Shown here in pieces: positions 53,202 to 62,899 of a stretch of 64,000 nucleotides of DNA. The stretch lies in assembly GCA_944739405.2 (NCBI GenBank), contig OX123186.2:13724995-13788994 (forward strand). Direction: 5' to 3'. The translations under genes and the position numbers were made by a program. Origin of the DNA: Euclidia mi (lineage: Eukaryota > Arthropoda > Insecta > Lepidoptera > Erebidae). Within the stretch, counting starts at the first letter, position 1; every line of letters starts with the position of its first letter. The notes beneath the pieces are model-generated. The model was not told the DNA's origin, did not search any database, and worked only from the letters and a program-made list of their open reading frames with translations.

Positions 53202-53671
53202 TTGCCATTGTAGATGTTCAAGGTTTCAAAACAGAAGCAAACGAATTTATAATAAAAGAAATTGCGATATTATGCGATAAAAAAATACAAGTATTTCTAA
53301 TAAAGGCTCCATTCCCATTCTACGATTTGACTAAACAAGAACGACGACAAGTAAGCTGGATTGAACGCAATAGAAAGATATACTGGAATGAAGGAATTGT
53401 GCCTTACTTCAATTATCAGAATTTGATTATAAATATTTTAAGAGATAAATGTATTTTTACCAAAGGTGCTGAAAAAGTGTTGTGGTTAAAAAGTATTGTA
53501 AATAATAATAATGTTAATAACTTAGAAGATAAAGGTTGTCCTAGTTTATTAAACTTGTATAAACAGTATGAACAGTCTCATGATCTGTATAGTTGTATTT
53601 ATCATGATTCAACATGTGCTTTAAAAAACGTTCTCTGTTTAGATAAATGGTGTAAAACTATAACATTATAA
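53198..53671 (+). CDS. Conserved 157-aa Polinton protein of unknown function
   Basis: Begins at an ATGA overlap with the capsid gene. Contains VDVQGFKTEANEFIIKEIAI at the N-terminus, then KAPFPFYDLTKQERRQVSWI, GIVPYF and a Cys-rich C-terminus (CIYHDSTCALKNVLCLDKW). The DxQGF...NEF..KE opening recalls the first acidic motif of DEDD-type exonucleases, but the remaining motifs are not evident to me. I recall unannotated insect proteins of this type. AATAAA near 53700 follows. Confidence 0.7.
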   Translation: MIAIVDVQGFKTEANEFIIKEIAILCDKKIQVFLIKAPFPFYDLTKQERRQVSWIERNRKIYWNEGIVPYFNYQNLIINILRDKCIFTKGAEKVLWLKSIVNNNNVNNLEDKGCPSLLNLYKQYEQSHDLYSCIYHDSTCALKNVLCLDKWCKTITL

Positions 53672-53857
53672 ATACAATTACCATGCAATACATTTTTGAA
53701 ATAAATATTATCTTGTTTTATTTATTGGTGAAGTTATAGTAAATGACCCTATTCTACAGAAGGAGATCATGGTTCAATTTTGAATCTGAGTATCGAGTAG
53801 GTAATGCAAATTGAAAATTGACTAAAATGATTGAATTGATAAATTAAAATAGTGTTA

Positions 53858-53919
53858 AATTCAAGTGTGGAATTGGGGTTTCTGGATCTGTGATCCAGAA
53901 ACCCCAATTCTACACTACT
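53858..53919 (-). repeat. Polinton right terminal inverted repeat, hairpin-forming
   Basis: Exact reverse complement of 39310-39371. Followed by the duplicated ATTCCA. Confidence 0.97.
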
Positions 53920-54680
53920 ATTCCAGCTTTCTAGCTATCACGGTTTGTGAGATACAGCCTGGTGACAGACAGACAGACGGACAGACAGACAGGCAGACAG
54001 CGGAGGCTTAGTAATAGGGTCCCGTTTTTTACCTTTTAGGTACGGAATCCTTTTTTTTTTTTTTTGGTGTCGGGTTGGAAACTCCTCATGGAGTCCCTCC
54101 GCCCTGGGGGAAGGGCGAAGGGGACTGTCAGACTCTTACTGACTAAAAACCAACCCGTGTGCCTCATGTACCCGTGTGTCGGAGGGTCGGGTTTCGCCCA
54201 AGCATACGTCGCAACCCCCCGATGGGTATTGGCCCGCCAGATGGTCCGGCGGGCCCCGAACAAAACCCCCTTGGCGGCGGATGATGGTGTTGGGCTCCGC
54301 CGCCAAAACACCAAGCGGCCGCAGAGGATAGGAAGGACGGCAACGCAACACTGCATCTCCTCTTCCTCTGCGGCCCCACCGCGACGCATCGAATGGTGCG
54401 CCCCCATTTGGTCACGGGAGATAGGGCGGGCGGCAACGCAACACCGACACGCCTCTCCTCCCGCGACCACGCCCGACTGCGAGGGACAGACAAAACTGTC
54501 CACCGCACCCGCACCGTTGGACGCATCCTGCGCAGGCCCCGTCAAGCCCACGCGGAGCGTCCCCTCCTGGATCCCTCTTAGCTTCACCGCGGGTAACCAA
54601 TCCACGGTTACTGAGCCCCCCCACCACGACAAGGTGGAGATCCCACGGGGAGGTAGGTACGGAACCCTAAAAATTGTAAC
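53920..54680 (+). repeat. Right part of the repeat hit by the Polinton, split again by a GC-rich retroposon
   Basis: Continues the copy from 39309 with 'ctttctagctatcacggttt', the 'gacagacagac' tract and 'ggtacggaaccctaaaaatt'. The retroposon 54048-54653 separates the last part. Confidence 0.85.
54048..54653 (-). mobile_element. GC-rich retroposon with poly(A) tail and 11-bp target duplication
   Basis: Flanked by TAGGTACGGAA at 54037-54047 and 54654-54664. T15-16 at 54050-54065 on + is the poly(A) tail, so the element reads leftward. About 60% GC against an AT-rich background. Long open frames in several phases reflect GC content and show no motif I recognise. The 5' end (ccaccttgtcgtggtgggg, minus strand) can fold. 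It could be a SINE or the 5'-plus-3' remnant of a LINE. Confidence 0.7.
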
Positions 54681-55127
54681 GCAAACCTAATGTTTGGGAA
54701 ATGAAAGTTTAAACTATAACTTGTTTACCAACTAGTACTTTTAACATTTTTTATTTTTTTTTTTTTTTTTTATTTCTTTATTTCACATAAAAATATACAT
54801 ATCACAACTTATTATAATGATACAAACATAAACTCTAGTGAGTTTTAACGTGTATCATCTCATCGACGTTACAATTAAAATATGTATAGTAGATAGGTAT
54901 TTAAACAAAATGTAAGGCATAACATAAAATAAATAAATTGAGGATACAGAAAAGTGCTAAATAATGAAGGTAGTTATGAAATAATTTTACACCAAGTATA
55001 ACTATACGAAGCGCGGTCGATACCACAATGGCCGGCTTGTGCTTTGATACAGGATGTTTCCAAGAATAACATGGTCATAGGCATTGTAAATTGAACATGA
55101 TTATTATAATTTAAATTATTAAGTATA

Positions 55128-58100
55128 CTAATTTGTATTTTGTAGAAAATGTTTACTAAGCTTGTATTTTATGTTTTTATGTGTTATATCATTTCGAAGT
55201 TTTAGCGGTAATTGATTAATGAGGTTTGGCACAATGTATTTTAATGTTCTCTTACCGTGTAAGTTTTTGTATTCTGGGATTAATAACTTAGCGTTTGTCA
55301 CACTACGGGTTCTCATCTCGTTATTTTGTAATATTTTAGTATTTTTGAAGTTATCATTAAAGTATTCTTCAATTAATATAGCTAATTTAGTCTTTTCGTG
55401 GACAGGTAAGACTTTACAAAAATTAAATAGTTCATGGTAGTCACTTTTGTATTTCTCTTTTATTTTATATGGAACTATGATTTTTAAAATGCGTAGTTGT
55501 AGTGTGTATATTTGATCAAGATGCGTTTTATATGTTCTCCCATAGCTCGACAAGCCGTATGAGATTGTCGATTCTACCAGGGATTTGTAAAGCATTATAA
55601 GGGTATTATATGGTATTTTATGTTTTATTATTGAGAATTTTGCCAGCATACATCGTAGTTTGTCACTCACCTCATTTATATGTTCCTTCCAACATAATCT
55701 ATTGTCTATTGTCAAGCCCAAGTATGTTTGTTTATGAACAAGATCTATACTTTTACAGTTACAAGGTATGGTAACCTGTTTACTATGCAAGCAATTGTGG
55801 CTGTGTGCTATCAGACAAGGTATATGTGAACTCCTGTTTTGACTAGTACTAATGTACATTAATTTAGTCTTTTCGGCATTTAACACTAAACCAGCGTCAT
55901 GTGACCACTTAGTTAACCTATCGAAGTCACCTTGTAGTTTATTTTGGGCCTCCTTGACACTATGACCAGTAGCTACAATGCAAGTGTCGTCCGCGAATTG
56001 AAATATTTGGCACTCTTTTATCGTATTTGGAAGGCTATTAACGTAAGTAAGGTAGTGTAACGGCCCTAGAACCGAACCTTGTGCTGTACCGCCCGTTATC
56101 TGGACAGTTTCGCTAAACTCGTCACAAATTTTAACCCTGTAAGTTCTGTCATTGAGATAATCTTTACACCAGTCGAGTATTTTGCCTCTAATTCCACTAT
56201 TATGGAGGCACTCGAGTAGCCTGTCATGTCTCAGCGTATCGAAGGCCCTGCTGTAGTCTATAAAAACAACCAAGACATGTAGTTTGTCGTTCAAGTATTC
56301 ATGTACTTTATCTGTAAAAGATGATAATAGCTGAGTGGTGCTCGTTTTCGGTTGAAAACCATATTGTTTTTTACTCAGTATCTTATTTTTTGCGTAAAAC
56401 TCATAGATATGTTTGCATACGTACTTTTCTATAATTTTGTCGATGGCAGGTAGTATAGTGATGGGTCGATAATTGTTATAATCTAATCTGCTTCCTTTTT
56501 TGTGTACTGGTCTTACGATCCCTGTTTTAAGTACTGGTGGGTACTTGCTCGTTTGTATGCATAAATTGATTAGATTCGAAATAACTGTACTGATTTTGGA
56601 ACAAAGTTTTTTAATGTCAATAACCCTAATGCCATCTATTCCGGGTGCTTTGTTACAATTTAACGACATAATTATTTTTTGCACTGCTTTTGGGTCCGCA
56701 GGTTTTAGACGCATTGTGACATTGGCTGTGTTTTCATAATCAGCCTTATCTAATAATGATTTCGCACATTTATGAGCTGTTTGTTTAATTGTGGAATTAA
56801 ATGATTGTGAAAAATTATTTGCGATATCTTTATTTGAAATATTTGATTTTTGAAATGAGCTCTGAATAACTTCATCGATGGAATATTTTAATCTGCCTGT
56901 AATTCTATTCAAGATCTGCCATAGCTCTCTCATATTATTTTTATTTGACAAAATTTCGGTTTTTATATGTTTATTTTTAGTTTTTTGTATTAGAATATTT
57001 GCATTATTTCTAGCTTTATTGTAATCTTGTTTAAGAATAAGGTTAGTACAATCTTTGGTCCATTTCATAAATAGGTTATCCCTGTGTTTACAAGCTTCGA
57101 GCACCTTTTTATTTATCCAGTAGTTTTTACTACGTGATAAACTACAGTTCATTTTAATTTTATATTGTGATTTTTCATAGCAATCTTTAAACTGAGTTTG
57201 TATGTAATTAAATAGTTTTACAGGACATTTAATATCATAGGAATCTTCCCAGCGGATTTCATCAAAACACTTTAAAAGTTGCTGATTATTTATACACGTC
57301 TTATATTTAGAAGCAACCTGTATTTGCGCGCCAACGCAGGCTAGTATCACTGCACGATGGTCAGCCAGTGTGGTGCCGAGCGCCGCCGTGAATAGGTCTT
57401 GTGCGCGGAATCGAGCGTAAATATGATCAATACAAGATTTGCTAATTCTCCCGTTGTATGACTCGATTCTAGTGTATGCTGTAATCCCGCGCAAAAGGCC
57501 CAGTTCATGTAGCATGTTATTATATTTATGTTTCACAGGGTTATCCAGTGTTAGATCAACGTTCGTATCACCTAAAAAGTATAAGTCTGCTGATTTAGTG
57601 AAGTGTGTTAGTGTTGTTTTCAATTCATCAATAAATACAAATTTGCTAGTGTTTGGTGGTCGGTATACCGCACATATGTTCACACTATAGTTAGATTTTG
57701 TGGTGACGGTACACAATATACTTTCGAAAGATATAGTCGTAATATTTATAATACTACATTTGTGTTCATTATTAACATATAATATGATACCACCACCTCG
57801 TCGAGATTTACGCAATGCTGTATACATTTGAAAACCATTGATGTGATACAAACAACTGGTATTTTCACATATATTTGCTTCAGTTATAATTACAACGTCA
57901 AAACATTTTTTGGAAGCGAGTATGAGTTGTTCTAATGAAGAAAAGTTTTTAATTATAGAACGAATATTGATATGCATGCATAAAAATTTAAGTGAGTTGT
58001 TAGGGATGCGCCTAATGAAATCATTTACATCGGTACAGTTGTGTATCTCGTTTACATCATTTAATGTCTCGTTAGCCATGTTTAAAGAATATAATAATAT

Positions 58101-58133
58101 AGTTATGGAATATAAAATGAAATTACTTGTCAT
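55128..58133 (-). CDS. LINE ORF2 protein: endonuclease and reverse transcriptase, intact
   Basis: 1001 residues from an ATG at 58133. APE endonuclease: LCMHINIRSI, VIITEANI, AVYRPPNTS, FLGDTNVDLT (variant of GDFN) and LADHRAV (variant of SDH). RT: TGIVRPVHKKGSRLDYNNYR, QYGFQPKTSTTQLL, VVFIDYSRAFDTLRHD, GGTAQGSVLGPLHYLTYVN, IFQFADDTCIV (catalytic FADD), then the C-terminal thumb (YLGLTIDNRLCWKEHI, YGLSSYGRT). Performs target-primed reverse transcription. No internal stop, so it is potentially functional. Translation may start by reinitiation after the ORF1 TAA. Confidence 0.9.
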   Translation of the reverse strand: MTSNFILYSITILLYSLNMANETLNDVNEIHNCTDVNDFIRRIPNNSLKFLCMHINIRSIIKNFSSLEQLILASKKCFDVVIITEANICENTSCLYHINGFQMYTALRKSRRGGGIILYVNNEHKCSIINITTISFESILCTVTTKSNYSVNICAVYRPPNTSKFVFIDELKTTLTHFTKSADLYFLGDTNVDLTLDNPVKHKYNNMLHELGLLRGITAYTRIESYNGRISKSCIDHIYARFRAQDLFTAALGTTLADHRAVILACVGAQIQVASKYKTCINNQQLLKCFDEIRWEDSYDIKCPVKLFNYIQTQFKDCYEKSQYKIKMNCSLSRSKNYWINKKVLEACKHRDNLFMKWTKDCTNLILKQDYNKARNNANILIQKTKNKHIKTEILSNKNNMRELWQILNRITGRLKYSIDEVIQSSFQKSNISNKDIANNFSQSFNSTIKQTAHKCAKSLLDKADYENTANVTMRLKPADPKAVQKIIMSLNCNKAPGIDGIRVIDIKKLCSKISTVISNLINLCIQTSKYPPVLKTGIVRPVHKKGSRLDYNNYRPITILPAIDKIIEKYVCKHIYEFYAKNKILSKKQYGFQPKTSTTQLLSSFTDKVHEYLNDKLHVLVVFIDYSRAFDTLRHDRLLECLHNSGIRGKILDWCKDYLNDRTYRVKICDEFSETVQITGGTAQGSVLGPLHYLTYVNSLPNTIKECQIFQFADDTCIVATGHSVKEAQNKLQGDFDRLTKWSHDAGLVLNAEKTKLMYISTSQNRSSHIPCLIAHSHNCLHSKQVTIPCNCKSIDLVHKQTYLGLTIDNRLCWKEHINEVSDKLRCMLAKFSIIKHKIPYNTLIMLYKSLVESTISYGLSSYGRTYKTHLDQIYTLQLRILKIIVPYKIKEKYKSDYHELFNFCKVLPVHEKTKLAILIEEYFNDNFKNTKILQNNEMRTRSVTNAKLLIPEYKNLHGKRTLKYIVPNLINQLPLKLRNDITHKNIKYKLSKHFLQNTN

Positions 58134-58138
58134 ACATC

Positions 58139-59113
58139 TTAATCCTTGCTACTAGCCAGAGCGTGAACGTCATTCAGGGTTCTTAAGGTCCAAATTTTTC
58201 CATCGTCTTGTTTACGTGCTTTGACGAGTCCTTTCTTAAACCATACGTACTTGAAGTTTTTCTTTACTTTTAAGTCCTGTTTCGCGTTCCATAAAAGTTG
58301 CTTATTGTATTTGGTCATGGCTTCTCTTACATATACGACGCTATTATTAGATTTTTGGGAAGGAATTATGTTTGCTACAGTGGTTTTAACGTTTTTAGCA
58401 GCCATTACCCAATTTTCTTGCACCGTTTCGTCTTTGAGCTCCACGAGTATATTGGCAAGCTGGTCTCTTCGTCCATGAACTCTCCTGGCGCACTTTATGT
58501 GTTCTGTAGGCTGGTCAAGGTTAATAGCAATTTGTTCTACAAGATGCTTAACATTTTCCTTATCTTCGGTGGGCACATTCGCGATCTCTACATATTTCAT
58601 CAACTTTTCTTGCTCTATCTCTTGCAAGCGTTGTTCCAAGACACCTACACGAGTTTCCAGGTTGTTATTTTTGTTTACTAATTCCGTATTTTTCTTTTCA
58701 AGCGCTTTAATGGTCTTCTTGAAGGCTTCAATGCATTCAACCGCCTCATCTAGTTTAGTGCTATGGAATTGAAGAGAATCATTTAACTGCACCAATTCAG
58801 TTTTAATCGCTCTTTCTACTTCCTTTCTAATGTTGCTTAGTAATTTCTTCGCATTTATCTGTACCGCTGTATCGTCCTCTTCATCATCATCTTCTGGTGT
58901 GATAATAGATGAGTTACGTCTAGGTGTTTCTTGCTGGCATTCGAGGCATGTCCATTCCAAACTTGGTGCGGCTTTAAGCGCAGCGATCTGCTTATTTGTC
59001 AAGCCTGTGCACTTGGGATTCAGATGTACAAGCCTTTCGCACTTGCTGCATTCGAGTCCTGGTGACGATTTTGTTATAGATTTTTTACAAATATCACACT
59101 TTTGGGAAGACAT
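58139..59113 (-). CDS. LINE ORF1 protein: PHD-type zinc finger, coiled coil, FP25K-like C-terminus
   Basis: 324 residues from an ATG at 59113. Residues 1-60 hold a PHD-like Cys4-His-Cys3 pattern (CDIC..C..C..H..C..WTCLEC). An acidic patch EDDDEEDD follows, then a long heptad-rich coiled coil (about 85-165, ALEKKNTELVNKNNNLETRV region), and an RRM/baculovirus-FP25K-like C-terminal domain (YVEIANVPTEDKENV, CARRVHGRRD, VYVREAMTKYNKQLLW, KYVWFKKGLVKARK). It would trimerise and coat LINE RNA. The stop is 5 nt before the ORF2 ATG. Confidence 0.8.
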   Translation of the reverse strand: MSSQKCDICKKSITKSSPGLECSKCERLVHLNPKCTGLTNKQIAALKAAPSLEWTCLECQQETPRRNSSIITPEDDDEEDDTAVQINAKKLLSNIRKEVERAIKTELVQLNDSLQFHSTKLDEAVECIEAFKKTIKALEKKNTELVNKNNNLETRVGVLEQRLQEIEQEKLMKYVEIANVPTEDKENVKHLVEQIAINLDQPTEHIKCARRVHGRRDQLANILVELKDETVQENWVMAAKNVKTTVANIIPSQKSNNSVVYVREAMTKYNKQLLWNAKQDLKVKKNFKYVWFKKGLVKARKQDDGKIWTLRTLNDVHALASSKD

Positions 59114-59165
59114 TTTCAGAAATTATACTGGGGGTAGGTATTTCGAATTAGTATTTTCTGTACGT

Positions 59166-60320
59166 GTGTAACGTTAGCTAGTTCGCCGTAGTCAAATATT
59201 TCATTTGGAATAACAGTTTTTACGCAAAATCAATAATTATCCTAATCTAAATAGTTCAGTTCCGAGTAACCTACTAAAAACAATCTCTTTTTTATATTAA
59301 TGCTAGTCGTTTCTGGTACTCGCCGGCCGCTGCCGCGGCACCGCTCGCTACGCTCGCTCGGCTCGTGCGAGGAGGTCACAGTTCTAACCTAACCTAACCT
59401 TACCATTTTTTTTATAATTAACCTACTCTAACTACTTCCATATATAAACTAATATCACCGAACGTTTACTGTCTGAAGATGGTTTGCTGTGATGAATCAT
59501 TTGATTAAAGACCAAATGCCATAGTGACATTATACTTGGTAATATTTTGCCAAATAAAAATTTTACCAAATAAAAATATGCGTATGTACTAAAATCATTC
59601 GAAATTTTGCAATGGTATGAAAAAAGGTTGCTAAAATTTGTTTGGGTAGTGATAGGTAAATGGGCACCTTAGTATGGAAACCATACCCATGGCGGACACA
59701 AACGAAATATAGCACAGTGTATTCATCTATGGCTCTCATTTACTATGGCATTAGTCGCATTAAAGTGAGCTACGGGAATCTCAAAAAATTCAAGTGTTAC
59801 CTATGTTTATATCCATACTCTTTATCTCTGAAACTACTGATCCGATTTAAAAAAATCTTTTTGTGTGTGATAGCCACAATCATGAGAAAGGTTATAGGCT
59901 ACTTTTTATCCCGATATTCCCGCGGGATCACTGAATGAGGCCGACGAAGTCGCGGGCGTCCGCTTATTAATTGATATAGGTAAGAAAAATAAAATGCTAA
60001 TTCATTAAAATATTTTTTATTCAATTTGATCCAAAGCAATCATAAGATCATTTAAAAAGGCAGCGGGTGCGCCAGTTGCTTCCTGGTGTATGGCCCAATA
60101 CAGATAATAAACAATGATAGCGATATGGGCGCAGCTAGTAAATGTGCGAAAAAAAACCTGTTCAATGTGCGAAAGAGATAGCGTATAACATATATCTAAA
60201 CATTAGCTCATTTCGATATTATTTTTATGCCTTTAAAAGATGAAATAAAATCCTTTGATACTGTTTGTTTTCTTTTTTAAAGGATCCTGTGCATTTTTCT
60301 CCGACGATTTTAAATCAAAC
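59166..60320. other. Unassigned sequence with a GC-rich patch and TTAGG-type run
   Basis: 59320-59375 is GC-rich ('cgccggccgctgccgcggcaccgctcgctacgctcgctcgg', a block common in lepidopteran repeats). 59382-59399 reads (ctaac)3-like, the complement of the insect telomere unit TTAGG. 59820-59960 is a diverged 'cccgatattcccgcgggatc' repeat. No genes seen. Confidence 0.55.
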
Positions 60321-62899
60321 AATTCGTCGGTCAAATCACGAAAGGGCGTACCCAACAAAATTTTTGATTTTGATGATATTAGCACCATCGACATTTATAG
60401 GTCAAGTTTCAGTATGTCACGAAGAGTCGTAGCCAAAACTGCAATGAAACCGCACTTATAGACCGTTGCGAAAAGCCCTATCTACTTTTCCTTCTAATTC
60501 AAAAAATCACGAAGGGACGATATCGCTAGTTACGCCTGTTCATGCATAATAATGTTTTTTCACGAAGAGGCGTAACATAATTTTGCGCGAGTGAAACCAA
60601 GACCTGTCGAAACTCGTTTCTGTTGTAACTGCTGGAAACCCATGACACTGTTGACGAGAAAACCGACGCTGTGGTCAAATCGCTACAGGACGTGTTTGGA
60701 AGGGTGTATCCCGGAAAAAGCGTTAACAATCAAAGTAAACTCTCGCTCCAGACTCTCGAACTTATCAGGCAAAAAGAGGAATGTCATATGCGCAGACGTC
60801 TTCTACGGATGGAAGAAACCTTAACGGGAAGATCCGGAAGCTGGTGCAACGTGACCTCCGATGTTTCAATACCCGCGCCATTACGGCTACGATTGAACAG
60901 AATCGAGGCATCAAAGTCTTCGCTCGCCAGCTTGGGAGAATTCATCTGTCGAAACTCATTACTGCGGATGGCAAAACCGTAACCTCCAAGTTCGAGATTC
61001 TCGCTGAAATTGAGAGTTTCTACAAGGATTTGTACGCATCACGGATGCCTAAACCTACGAGACCCAGCGATGATGACCACAGGGCCCAACTCACGCGCCA
61101 TTACACGGAGGACATCCCTGATATCAACCAGGGCGAGATTAGAGTGGCTCTCGAGCAGCTTAAGAACAACAAGTCTCCAGGGGATGACGGAATCACCATA
61201 AAGCTCTTAAAAGTAGGTGGGACAGCAGTTCTGAAAGATCTGGCGAGCCTGTTTAACCCACCAAGGCCTAACACCTCAGGCGTGGAGTGGGACTGCTGTG
61301 GTTCTATTTTTTAGAAAAGGTGATAAAACCCTGCTGAAAACCTATAGACTTATTTCACTCCTGAGCCACGTCTACAAGTGGTTCTCGAGAGTCCTAACAA
61401 ACCGCCGCGCCAGAAAACTCGACGATTTCCAGCCACCGGAACAAGCCGGGTTTCGAAAAGGCTACAGCACCGTAGACCACATCCAGACAGATTGTACAGA
61501 AGACCAAAGCTACATCAAGGTGTTGAATGTTGATGTTTGTACGACACGGCCACTATGACCGTCCAGCTCCAGGACAGTAAAACTAGCCCCGTTGAGTTGC
61601 GAAGAGGAGTGAGGCAGGGGGATGTTATATCCCCTAAGCTCTTCACCAACGCACTAGAAGACGTCGTTAAGATGCTGGACTAGACTGGGCATAAACATTA
61701 ATGGCGAGTACATATCCCACTTTTGGTTTGCCGACGCTATTGTCATCGTGACAGAGAGACTGGAAGAGCTGAGCGAGATGCTGCACAGCCTAAATGGAGC
61801 CTCTCGACGGGTCGGTCTCGGAATGAACTTGGATAAAACCAAGATTATGTTCAACTAACATATTGTGCCGGGACCGGTTTATGTCGACGGATCGATGCTC
61901 GAAGTTGTTCAAGAGTATGTTTACCTTGGGCAAGTAGTCCAACTTGGTAAAAACAACTTCAAGAAAGAAATCGACCACAGGATCTATGTAGTTGGGTTGG
62001 GCAGCGTTTGGCAAGCTACGTCGAGTTTTCTCTTCGCCCCTACCGCAATGCCTAAAGACCAAAGTCTTCAACCAATGCGTCCTACCTGTTATGACGTACG
62101 GTGCCGAGACGCGGGCACTCACTAGTCCACAAACTAAAAGTCACGCAGCGAGCTATGGAACGGGCTATGCTTGGCGACTCTTTGAAGGATAAAATCCGAA
62201 ACGAAGTTATCCGGCAAAGAACCAAAGTTACTGACATAGCTCACAGAATCAGTAAGCTCAAGTGGCAGTGGGCTGGCCATATCTGTAGAAGGACTGATAA
62301 CCGATGGAGCAAGCGTGTCCTAGAGTGGAGACCACGCCTCGGCAAGCGTAAGGTAGGGCGGCCCCCAGCTAGGTGGTCCACCTACTACCTGATAAAGGTG
62401 GCTGGGACAGACTGGATGCGGAAGGCTGAGGACCGTGTACTGTGGCGCGTGTTGGGAGATGCCTATGTTCGGCAGTGGACTGTGATAGGCTGATTGATTG
62501 ATTCGTTAGGTGATCTTACTTTACACAGAGACTAATACATCACTCGATTTGATGAAAGAATTTTTTTTAATGCTTACCGATGTTTTCAATTTCACTTAAA
62601 GCAATACCTACGTGGACGTAAGTGAAATGACTGATATTAGGGGTACATCACGAAAAGGCGTAAGTGAAACGTTTTTCAAAAAAATATAAATATCCTTGTA
62701 ATTAACTACAGTACACTGAAACTACAGTTAATAATATGATCAATCTTAGCCACATATTTACATAAATATCATACCAAGCACATTAAATCTTAAGACATAA
62801 AGTTATAACAGCACATAACGTGATGATTTCATAAAAATGGCTCTGCTGTAAAATTTACTAAAACACAGTTACGCCTTTTCGTGATTCGACCGACGAATT
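60321..62899 (+). mobile_element. TIR DNA transposon (MITE-like) interrupted by a LINE
   Basis: 30-bp inverted ends, AATTCGTCGGTCAAATCACG at 60321 on + and the matching reverse complement ending at 62899 (28 of 30 identical). A subterminal motif CACGAARRGGCGTAA recurs at about 60336, 60417, 60508, 60561 (left) and 62648, 62870 (right). Removing the LINE leaves about 660 bp with no transposase, so it is non-autonomous. Target duplication not evident. Confidence 0.75.
60590..62510 (+). pseudogene. RTE-type LINE, decayed, inside the TIR element
   Basis: RT blocks in changing frames: LEQLKNNKSPGDDGITIKLL, then LFFRKGDKTLLKTYRLISLL (61298 on), EQAGFRKGYSTVDHI, RRGVRQGDVISPKLF (61590-61650) and FADAIVIV in place of FADD (61727-61750). 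The C-terminal tail GHICRRTDNRW, VGRPPARW, WRVLGDAYVRQWT ends at 62493, followed by (ttga)n. Multiple frameshifts and stops, and a deletion near 61540. Endonuclease missing. Confidence 0.75.

Larger units (their letters stand above)
39310..53919 (+). mobile_element. Complete Polinton/Maverick (adintovirus-like) element
   Basis: 14,610 bp starting AG and ending CT, with identical 62-bp terminal inverted repeats and the 6-bp target duplication ATTCCA (39304-39309 and 53920-53925), all diagnostic of Polintons. Both flanks belong to one dispersed repeat, so the empty site is visible. It encodes protein-primed PolB, packaging ATPase, retroviral-type integrase, adenovirus-type protease, penton-like and double-jelly-roll capsid proteins, a PLA2-domain protein, and conserved small proteins: the full replication, integration and virion set. 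One gene reads leftward, all others rightward. Two SINE insertions sit in the left arm. Several genes are broken, so this copy cannot act alone. Confidence 0.95.
54740..59165 (-). mobile_element. CR1/Jockey-group LINE with two intact ORFs
   Basis: Poly(A) tail at low coordinates (T-rich 54741-54783 on +), about 350-bp 3' UTR, ORF2 58133-55128, ORF1 59113-58139. Both ORFs are full and uninterrupted, the only such LINE here. Flanking target duplication not identified; 5' boundary approximate. Confidence 0.85.

Noticed and set aside
54064..54690. Long overlapping ORFs on both strands in the GC-rich insert
   Set aside because: High GC removes stop codons in all frames; no motif, and the stretch is a retroposon with poly(A) and a target duplication.
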